A DNA stretch of 5,236 nt from Cytophagales bacterium (GTDB taxonomy: Bacteria; Bacteroidota; Bacteroidia; Cytophagales; Amoebophilaceae): positions 1 to 5,236 of the forward strand of contig JAKSDE010000038.1 in assembly GCA_022360235.1 (NCBI GenBank), given 5' to 3'. Both the position numbers and the translations under genes were made by a program. Each line of letters opens with the position of its first letter. Position 1 is the first letter of the stretch. Of this stretch, positions 1-5,103 are shown in pieces. The notes under the pieces were generated by a model, which worked only from the letters and a program-made list of their open reading frames with translations, was not told the DNA's origin and ran no database searches.

Positions 1-63
1 AAAAACAAGCATTTCTTTTTGCACATTGAAGCCCATCATAATACTTCAGGGTCGACTAAGTAG
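1..63 (+). CDS. Possible C-terminal end of an upstream gene (partial)
   Basis: Reading from base 1 in frame 1 gives 20 open codons ending in TAG at 61-63, with the peptide KNKHFFLHIEAHHNTSGSTK. The composition (HIEAHH, then a polar tail) is protein-like, and it would converge on the minus-strand gene whose stop lies at 102, leaving a 38-bp gap. I do not recognise the family. A second frame is also open over this stretch, so openness alone is weak evidence. It could equally be non-coding DNA downstream of the minus-strand gene. Confidence 0.22.
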   Translation, partial: KNKHFFLHIEAHHNTSGSTK

Positions 64-101
64 TATGGCTTTATAGTAATGTCCACACATCCTAACCTGT
101 A

Positions 102-1823
102 TTAATGAGACATTATTTCATCACAGACTACTAATTCTTCATTTTGAAACTTAACAAAAAGTACATGCTGGTTGTCATGGAATTTACCATAAACAAATCC
201 TGGGAAAATCTCTCCTTCATAAAGCTTACCACCCCAGTGCTGCTGAAAATAAACTCCATATTTATATAACATTCTCCCCAAGAACAACATCATATCATAG
301 CCAGTATAGGTATAGTAAGTAGGGTATTTAAAAAATTTGTGATGAAACGCTACTCTAAATTCATGAACAGGCTGCTTGTTATAGTCTATATAATTACAAG
401 CAGTTAATAATACTTTAAGTCGCTGTAACTGCTCAAAAGTAATAGACTTTAGCGTTAGCCACTTCTCGTCACCTATCAAGCACACATCTAAGTTGAGCAT
501 CTCAACAGCGCTAAGCACATTGGCTACGATGAGCTCATCATTAGAGGCAACATAAATATGGGTTAAGCTATCGAGCTTATACGCATTGCTTTGGTCATCA
601 TCAATTTCTCTGAAAGTACTCAAGAACCACTGGGCTTCTGTAGGTTCAATTCTCAACATTAAAACTGCATCGTTTGCAGCGTCACGTTCAATATGCTGTT
701 TGTAGGTATGTGCTCTGATGGAGTCTTCTCGAGAGGTGCCGTATACGATTCCCACCTTCATGTCTTCCATACTTTTAGTAGTAAACGCAGCCGCTTTTTT
801 AGCTTTTGTTTCAAGACTTGATTTGACTAGGAATGAAAAAGGATTATCTCCTACCACTTCCATATTAGAAGATAAAGGATTAAATAGGTTAATTTGATAT
901 TGTTTTGAAAAAGAGGATACCAACGGTATAGTAGAAGCATATAATGGACCGATGATGAGATCCATCTCTTTTATTTCATCTTGCGCAAGTAAAGCAACTG
1001 TAGTGGATGAATCTTTTTTAGTATCATAGGCATAAAGATTAATGGTTATGCCTTCCTCCTTTAGCGCTTCTACTGCTATTTTAATACCTTCATAAAGCGC
1101 TATAACAAACGGGTTGCTATCATTTTCTTCTTCAGAGGAAAGTTCATCAACAAAGAAAGGAAAGAGAACAGCTACATTGTAACTGTTTTTAGTTTTTGTG
1201 CTGATATTACTTAGAAAGTCGTATTTTTGTTTAGCTAACTTGAATTCACTCACCAAAAATTCTAAGAGCACATGATCTTGTTTTGCAACAGGCTGTTGAA
1301 CTATTTGATAGGCCAGCACCTCCGCAATGACGCGATCATGAGGATGTAGCTCTAAAAGTTCTAGTAATAAAATTGTATTATTTATTTGTCTTAAAAAATG
1401 CCACTTCATTTTCTGAACAGAATCTTCAAAGCTTTTTTGTGTAATACTAGCTAAGTAGTCAAGCGCTGTGATGTAGTCTTCTTTTTCAAAGGCTAGTTGC
1501 CCTAGCCAGTATAACACTTCCTCCCTTCGATCCCAGTCTTGAAACGTCTGATTGACTTGAAGAAAAGTCTTTTCTGCTAATCTTTTTTCTTCACTATGAT
1601 AGGCTGCTAGCCCATAGTAAAATAAAGCGTAGGGGGTAAACGCATCTTTCCTTTCTAAATCGCTAAGCTCTTTAAATGCTTCTTTGGCCCTGCCATATTC
1701 CGAAGCAGTATAATATTTTTTAGCCTTTCTATATTCTTTTAGTCGCTGTCTCCTATCCTGTGCAAATAATGTGTTGACTATGGATAGAAGAAAGAGCATA
1801 CAGTAAAGATAGCTTTTACGCAC
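102..1823 (-). CDS. Secreted TPR plus type-1 periplasmic-binding-fold protein
   Basis: This 573-residue protein probably acts in the periplasm. Residues 1-21 look like a signal peptide: basic start MRKSY, a hydrophobic stretch to about residue 21, and a likely cut after LFA before QD. Residues about 30-130 form TPR-like helix pairs (YYTASEYGRAKEAF; YALFYYGLAAY...AEKTF; VLYWLGQLAFEKEDYITAL). From about residue 215 (YNVAVLFPFF) onward it resembles type-1 periplasmic-binding proteins of the Leu/Ile/Val-binding or LpoA kind, with ALYEGIKIAVE, MDLIIGPLYAS, KVGIVYGTS and a late YTYTGYDMMLFLG. Bacteroidota relatives are usually labelled amino-acid ABC transporter substrate-binding or LysM/TPR proteins. 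No permease or ATPase gene lies nearby, so a structural or peptidoglycan-related role like LpoA is as likely as transport. The GTG start is chosen because an in-frame TAA lies one codon upstream and it gives a complete signal peptide; Met9 is the alternative. The ligand is unknown. Confidence 0.85.
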   Translation of the reverse strand: MRKSYLYCMLFLLSIVNTLFAQDRRQRLKEYRKAKKYYTASEYGRAKEAFKELSDLERKDAFTPYALFYYGLAAYHSEEKRLAEKTFLQVNQTFQDWDRREEVLYWLGQLAFEKEDYITALDYLASITQKSFEDSVQKMKWHFLRQINNTILLLELLELHPHDRVIAEVLAYQIVQQPVAKQDHVLLEFLVSEFKLAKQKYDFLSNISTKTKNSYNVAVLFPFFVDELSSEEENDSNPFVIALYEGIKIAVEALKEEGITINLYAYDTKKDSSTTVALLAQDEIKEMDLIIGPLYASTIPLVSSFSKQYQINLFNPLSSNMEVVGDNPFSFLVKSSLETKAKKAAAFTTKSMEDMKVGIVYGTSREDSIRAHTYKQHIERDAANDAVLMLRIEPTEAQWFLSTFREIDDDQSNAYKLDSLTHIYVASNDELIVANVLSAVEMLNLDVCLIGDEKWLTLKSITFEQLQRLKVLLTACNYIDYNKQPVHEFRVAFHHKFFKYPTYYTYTGYDMMLFLGRMLYKYGVYFQQHWGGKLYEGEIFPGFVYGKFHDNQHVLFVKFQNEELVVCDEIMSH

Positions 1824-2268
1824 TGTTTAACTATACCTTGGTTAGACAATATTTAAAAAAGCTGGCAACAACCATATCGCTTATGTATTTCTTGCAGCTC
1901 GTAGTAATACGCATTGTAGGGATAAAGAAAATAGTTGTTACCTACAACACCTGCTTATTATATAGATCTTTTTTTAATTCCTTAAGGCACATACAACCTA
2001 TCTTTTCTAAGATGCTTACTTTTCCTATATTCATCTTTTTCTTCATATAGTTTCCTTACCTTATTCTAGCGTGAAATGTGCCTATCACTTACCTAATTTC
2101 TCTATTTTTTCACAAAAATAGCATGTTTCAGTGTTATTTACTAGCTCTTCCCATTAAATAATCCAAGCGATAGGTAATTTTTATTGCAACTGTATAGCTA
2201 GTTACCTCATTAGTTGGTGTTTTCTATTAAATTTGAAGCTAAGGTAGTAATTTGTTAGCATTTATTCG
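1824..2268. other. Divergent intergenic spacer, no convincing gene
   Basis: This is 445 bp of AT-rich DNA between the start codons of two divergently transcribed envelope genes, so it should carry both promoters and any control sites. I see no tRNA, no strong terminator and no long repeat. Open frames here are short: a TTG-started hydrophobic frame on the plus strand (1838-2050), and minus-strand frames of 34 codons (1942-2046) and 27 codons (1831-1914). Only the 34-codon frame has a plausible ribosome-binding site. A Bacteroidota-type -7 match at 2228-2235 is listed separately. Confidence 0.7.
2228..2235 (+). promoter_or_regulatory. Candidate Bacteroidota -7 promoter element
   Basis: TAAATTTG matches the Bacteroidota sigma-factor -7 consensus TAnnTTTG exactly and lies 33 bp upstream of the TTG start of the outer-membrane barrel gene. 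No TTG/TTTG -33 element is found at the usual spacing; the nearest TTG (2214-2216) is too close. In AT-rich DNA such a match is expected by chance fairly often, so this is a weak call. Confidence 0.22.
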
Positions 2269-4134
2269 TTGATTCTCCCTCCAAGATACTACATCAGTCT
2301 TCTCGTTGTTTTAACTGTAACAACGGTATATGCATTACCTAGGAGTAACCCACATAGATCAGCACTGGCAAGTCAAGCATATGCTTCTGCGTCAGAAATG
2401 CAACAAGATAGTACAAAGAATTTCTATAAAAGACTCAAAGATAAATTTTATAAAGCCGAATTTACCAAAAAGCTATTTGATTTAATTTTTGTTAATCCTG
2501 AAGAAGATACAGTTTTCAAAACAAAAGATGACTCATCTTTTTGGAACTTCAAAGATAAAATTATCGGTAATATTCAGTTAAAAAAGCTAGCTATATTTGG
2601 GCCTACTCTTGAAGATACTACCCAAGTTCCTAAGACTGATATAGAGCGTTTTGCTAATAGGGTAATTCCAAAAACAAGAGATCACATCATTTTCAATAAC
2701 TTACTATTTTCAAAAGGTGACAGTGTTGTTCCAGAACAGCTAAGAGACAGTGAAAGGATCATTAGAAGACTTCCTTATATACTCGATGCCCAGATTAAGC
2801 TTCAAGAAAGGGATAGTAGCGATACGGTTGATGTGTTAGTTCTTACCCAAGATATCTTTCCTATCACGATAGGCTTATCTTTTTCTGGAATGGATCATGT
2901 AAGTTTTTTAGTAAATCACCTCAACCTATTTGGTATTGGTCATGAGCTAGACAACCAATTTTTATACACCCCCAACCAAAAGCAAAAGTTGGGATACGAT
3001 GTTGTCTATAGTGTACCTAATATTCGAGGTACCTTCATTACTAGTGAACTACAATACCGTACTACTTACAATGAAAAAATTAAATGTCTACATGTGTTTC
3101 GAAGGTTTATTACTCCTGATATTAATTACGCAGGTGGCATCCAATTTGCTAATCAACGTATACTAAAGGAAACATTATCTCGAGATAATACTACCCTTTC
3201 AATACCCTATAAGCTTAACTATCAAAAATTTTGGCTAGGTAGAGCTTTCAAAATCGAACCTGAAAAAGAAAATGACCGTTTTAGATTTATCTTAACTGGA
3301 AGGGTGGCCAATAAAAACTTTACAGAACACCCTGTTTTAACGGCCGATACTAACAGAAGCTATCACAGCTATACATTTTTATTAGGAAGTATGGGCTTTT
3401 CGAACAGGAAGTATTATAAAGATCGGTTCGTTTATGGCTTTGGTAAAACAGAGGATATTTCCTGTGGAGAAAAGCTTAATATAATATACGGCTATCAGTT
3501 TGGAGAATTTATAAGCCGCCCTTACTTACGATTTGATCTTTCGAAAGGTGGCTATCTTACTAAATTAGGTTACTTATATAGTGGTATAAAACTAGGAGGC
3601 TTCTTACATGATAACACGATAGAGCAAGGGGTTATCAATATAAGTATTAACTATTTTACAGAGCTATTGAGTGTTAGACGTCAACTTATGCGTCACTTTG
3701 CTAAGGTTGACTACCTAGTAGGCTTTAATATGTTTGAGGAGGAACTACTCGATATCCATGGAGAAAGAGGACTCAGAGGTCTTGGTAAGTCACCGCTTAG
3801 AGGTACGCAAAGGTTAAAATTAAGCCTAGAGACCGTATTATTTAGCCCTAGGGCCTTCTTTGGCTTTAAAGTGGCTTCTTTTGGTTTTGTAGATGCGGTA
3901 ATGGTTAATGATATTAGTCCTTCTGATTTTAAAGAAGGTTTTTACCCAGGGATAGGTTTGGGCGTTAGAATTAGGAATGAGCACCTTAGCTTCAAGACCT
4001 TCCAAATTAGTCTAGCGTACTATCCTACGTTACCATCTGAATTTTCCAAAGCAAACTTTGATGTAAGAAAGTATCCCTTTGTTGATCCAGTTGACTTTGA
4101 CATAGGTGAGCCAATGGCTATTCCTTTTGAATAA
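2269..4134 (+). CDS. Omp85 (BamA/TamA-like) outer-membrane protein with POTRA domain
   Basis: The 621-residue product is probably an outer-membrane beta-barrel related to BamA/TamA, proteins that insert or export other proteins at the outer membrane; its client is unknown. Residues 1-22 form a signal peptide ending VYA. A basic linker helix follows (about 50-75), then a strand IQLKKLAIFGPTL (about 101-113). A POTRA-like domain occupies about 135-195: KTRDHIIFNNLLFSKGD, then DSERIIRRLPYILDAQI, then DTVDVLVLTQD. This is a layout seen in many Bacteroidota Omp85-type proteins. The rest is rich in alternating, Tyr/Phe-containing strands. Residues 500-506 (RGLRGLG) sit where Omp85 proteins carry the conserved loop-6 RG[FY]-type motif, with Leu505 replacing the aromatic. 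The protein ends IPFE rather than in a terminal aromatic residue. TTG is chosen because an in-frame TAA lies six codons upstream of it and no ATG or GTG intervenes; no clear Shine-Dalgarno is visible. Confidence 0.85.
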   Translation: MILPPRYYISLLVVLTVTTVYALPRSNPHRSALASQAYASASEMQQDSTKNFYKRLKDKFYKAEFTKKLFDLIFVNPEEDTVFKTKDDSSFWNFKDKIIGNIQLKKLAIFGPTLEDTTQVPKTDIERFANRVIPKTRDHIIFNNLLFSKGDSVVPEQLRDSERIIRRLPYILDAQIKLQERDSSDTVDVLVLTQDIFPITIGLSFSGMDHVSFLVNHLNLFGIGHELDNQFLYTPNQKQKLGYDVVYSVPNIRGTFITSELQYRTTYNEKIKCLHVFRRFITPDINYAGGIQFANQRILKETLSRDNTTLSIPYKLNYQKFWLGRAFKIEPEKENDRFRFILTGRVANKNFTEHPVLTADTNRSYHSYTFLLGSMGFSNRKYYKDRFVYGFGKTEDISCGEKLNIIYGYQFGEFISRPYLRFDLSKGGYLTKLGYLYSGIKLGGFLHDNTIEQGVINISINYFTELLSVRRQLMRHFAKVDYLVGFNMFEEELLDIHGERGLRGLGKSPLRGTQRLKLSLETVLFSPRAFFGFKVASFGFVDAVMVNDISPSDFKEGFYPGIGLGVRIRNEHLSFKTFQISLAYYPTLPSEFSKANFDVRKYPFVDPVDFDIGEPMAIPFE

Positions 4135-4149
4135 GGGGAGGTGGGGTTT

Positions 4150-4248
4150 GGAAAGGAGTGTATTCTACAGTCCCCTATCGTCGAGTAGACCAGGGGAATC
4201 GCACCCCTAGTCCCTCACAGGTATAATGACACTAACTTAATATATTTA
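4150..4248 (+). repeat. Left arm of 99-bp inverted repeat
   Basis: Compared base by base with the reverse complement of 4836-4934, this arm matches at 91 of 99 positions with no gaps. The core 4164-4200 is identical to its partner. It begins 15 bp after the stop codon of the barrel gene. It contains CCCCT/AGGGG blocks that can fold locally (4187-4213). The pair could be the ends of a MITE or foldback element, or two inverted copies of a dispersed repeat. I cannot name the family, and no target-site duplication is visible outside the arms. Confidence 0.9.
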
Positions 4249-4285
4249 TCTATATTTTTTATAGTCCTCTAAATGGTTTAAAACC

Positions 4286-4302
4286 CCCAGCTGGAAGCTG
4301 GG
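4286..4302 (+). repeat. IS200 left-end hairpin
   Basis: CCCAGCT and AGCTGGG form a perfect 7-bp stem around the 3-base loop GGA, 24 bp before the transposase start codon. Subterminal hairpins of this kind are the TnpA recognition sites in IS200/IS605 elements. In IS200 itself, structure in the leader also limits tnpA expression. The stem is followed by AACTTCAGTT (4306-4315), a 10-mer repeated at the right end. Confidence 0.8.
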
Positions 4303-4764
4303 CTAAACTTCAGTTATCTTTACAGTATGACAAGTTATACAAAACGCCATCCTACTCTCTATCACCATCGTTATCATCTTGTATGGATAACCAAGTACGT
4401 TACAAAGTACTTACAGGCGACCTTCGTCTGCGTGTTAGAGAGCTTATAGCTCAAGTTGCAGAAGAGCTCGGTGTACAAATCGTTAATGGTGTATTGTCGA
4501 GTGATCACCTTCATCTTTTTGTTGCTATTCCTCCTGATGTATCTGTTAGTGAGTTCGTTAAGCGTACTAAGGGTCGTAGCTCTGGTAAAATCCACCAAGA
4601 GTTTGCTGAAATAAATAAGCGCTATTGGGGTGGTCATTTTTGGGGCAGAGGGTATTTTAGTTCCCCTAGTGGGAATGTAACGGATGAAGTTATTAATGCC
4701 TCTCTCAATAATCATGCTGAGGCTCACCCAATTAACCATGAAGAAAATATGTCTTTAGACTGCC

Positions 4765-4781
4765 CCCGGCTTCCAGCCGGG
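4765..4781 (+). repeat. IS200 right-end hairpin 1
   Basis: CCCGGCT and AGCCGGG form a perfect 7-bp stem with the loop TCC. The sequence resembles the left-end hairpin: one stem pair differs in a compensated way (A-T at left, G-C here) and the loops differ completely. It lies inside the 3' end of the transposase frame, so one sequence serves both coding and recognition or termination. Confidence 0.7.
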
Positions 4782-4790
4782 ATAATTAAC

Positions 4791-4807
4791 CCAACAACTT
4801 CAGTTGG
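4791..4807 (+). repeat. IS200 right-end hairpin 2
   Basis: CCAAC (4791-4795) pairs with GTTGG (4803-4807). An alternative register pairs CAACT with AGTTG around a 2-base loop. The central AACTTCAGTT (4796-4805) repeats the 10-mer found beside the left-end hairpin. This is probably the terminal TnpA-recognition hairpin of the right end, just before the likely element tip. Confidence 0.55.
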
Positions 4808-4835
4808 TGGTATTTTGAGTCACTAGCAAAGGTAA

Positions 4836-4934
4836 TAAAATTATTAAATTAGTGTCATTATACCCGTGGGGGACTAGGGGTGAGATTCCCCTGGTCTACT
4901 CGACGATAGGGGACTGTAGAAAACATTCCTTTCC
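4836..4934 (-). repeat. Right arm of 99-bp inverted repeat
   Basis: This is the reverse-complement partner of 4150-4248, with eight substitutions and no indels. On the plus strand, 4871-4897 can fold as a 10-bp stem with a 7-base loop that uses two G-U pairs, so the fold is much better as RNA of this strand than of its complement. The outer boundary is at TCCTTTCC (4927-4934), after which the flanks stop matching. A 16-bp piece of this arm (4909-4924) recurs inverted at 5024-5039. Confidence 0.9.
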
Positions 4935-5005
4935 CTGTCAAAAAGTTGCTCGATATACTTTTGAGCACCGTATTTGAATACTAAGAGGGTAAGCAGTGAC
5001 TGAAT
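4874..5005 (-). pseudogene. Coding-like remnant running into the repeat arm
   Basis: Between a TAA (5006-5008) and a TAG (4874-4876), a 43-codon frame without an ATG reads IQSLLTLLVFKYGAQKY, IEQLFDRERN, then VFYSPLSSSRPGESHP. The first 26 residues have balanced, protein-like composition and lie outside the arm. The last part lies within the arm, and the left arm encodes the same ending (ERSVFYSPLSSSRPGESHP, TAG) on the plus strand. I do not recognise the family; it may be a scrap of a transposase or of a gene the repeat inserted into. A chance open frame is a real alternative. Confidence 0.25.
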
Positions 5006-5023
5006 TTAAATAACTCCTCCCTA

Positions 5024-5039
5024 GTTTTCTACAGGCCCC
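5024..5039 (+). repeat. Partial third copy of the inverted-repeat arm
   Basis: GTTTTCTACAGGCCCC matches the reverse complement of 4909-4924 at 15 of 16 bases and the left arm 4160-4175 at 14 of 16. It is inverted relative to the right arm and encloses 99 bp (4925-5023) with it. On the minus strand the Rpn-like reading frame stops inside this copy (TAG, 5029-5031), which suggests a junction here. Confidence 0.5.
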
Positions 5040-5103
5040 GTCTTAATTGCTGTGCGTATGTCATAATAATTTCCTTTTTTTCTGGTAATGCCCTAGCTAC
5101 GCT
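5029..5103 (-). pseudogene. In-frame Rpn-like extension behind an amber stop
   Basis: Directly after the TAG that ends the Rpn-like tail, the same frame stays open for 24 codons: SVARALPEKKEI, then IMTYAQQLRRGL, then TAG. The piece LPEKKEIIMTYAQQLR resembles the segment that, in Rpn-type proteins, comes before the basic, Gly-rich GxQxGxQEG helix. Here it comes after such a helix. This suggests a scrap of a second Rpn copy, or a rearranged one, joined to the first. The last residues (RGL) are encoded by the 16-bp repeat at 5024-5039. Confidence 0.35.

Larger units (their letters stand above)
4266..4826 (+). mobile_element. IS200/IS605-family insertion sequence (decayed)
   Basis: This single-gene element has a Y1 HUH transposase flanked by subterminal hairpins, with no inverted terminal repeats and no tnpB. 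That is the IS200 layout, in which single-stranded DNA is cut and joined at a specific short target. The left-end hairpin is at 4286-4302 and right-end hairpins are at 4765-4781 and 4791-4807. Exact tips cannot be fixed without an intact copy, so the limits given are approximate by 10-20 bp. It lies in the centre of the 99-bp inverted repeat; without it the two arms would be separated by only a few tens of bases. The transposase is inactivated, so the copy could move only if supplied with enzyme from elsewhere. Confidence 0.85.
4327..4826 (+). pseudogene. tnpA: IS200/IS605 Y1 transposase TnpA, frameshifted and lacking catalytic Tyr
   Basis: Y1 transposases cut and rejoin single-stranded DNA through a tyrosine, with an HUH motif holding the metal. 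Reading starts at ATG 4327 (MTSYTKRHPTLYHHRYHLVWITKY) and continues in another frame from about 4399 (YKVLTGDLRLRVREL). The family's usual WITKYRYKVL requires TACCGT where the sequence has TACGT, so one C is missing after 4398. In the given frame translation stops after about 40 codons. Restored, the protein would be about 166 residues, close to the family's usual 140-155. The HUH motif is intact as HLH (4506-4514, in SSDHLHLF). The tyrosine expected after GNVTDEVI, as in relatives with ..EVIMEYIE.., is serine (TCT, 4701-4703, in EVINASLN). ATG 4383 opens the remaining frame but lacks the N-terminus. The C-terminus (PRLPAG...SVGG) is encoded within the right-end hairpins. Confidence 0.9.

Noticed and set aside
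17..50. Hairpin between TGAAG and CTTCA as terminator of the minus-strand gene
   Set aside because: It is only a 5-bp stem with a 12-base loop and no following U-tract on the correct strand.
1838..2050. 70-codon plus-strand open frame starting at TTG
   Set aside because: The start is weak with no ribosome-binding site, the composition is simply hydrophobic from T-rich DNA (ending PIFIFFFI), it has no recognisable domain, and it sits in the promoter spacer of two divergent genes.
2113..2120. CAAAAATA as a minus-strand -7 promoter element for the 102-1823 gene
   Set aside because: It matches TAnnTTTG on the minus strand but lies about 290 bp from the start codon, has no -33 partner, and such matches are common by chance in AT-rich sequence.
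4374..4739. 121-codon minus-strand open frame
   Set aside because: It is antisense to the transposase gene, whose HUH and GNVTDEV motifs are clearly on the plus strand; it is a shadow frame.
4383..4826. Intact 147-residue transposase starting at ATG 4383
   Set aside because: This ATG overlaps codons for the conserved VWITK segment in the other frame. The true N-terminus with YHHRYHLVW is upstream, so the apparent gene is the 3' part of a frameshifted one.
4861..4925. tRNA or tRNA-like gene in the repeat arm
   Set aside because: GGGG/CCCC stems superficially recall a T-arm, but there is no acceptor stem, anticodon arm or TTCRANY loop.
4140..4944. Target-site duplication flanking the 99-bp inverted repeat
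   Set aside because: Bases just outside the arms (GTGGGGTTT on the left, CTGTCAAAA on the right) show no direct repeat, so transposition of the pair as a unit cannot be supported.
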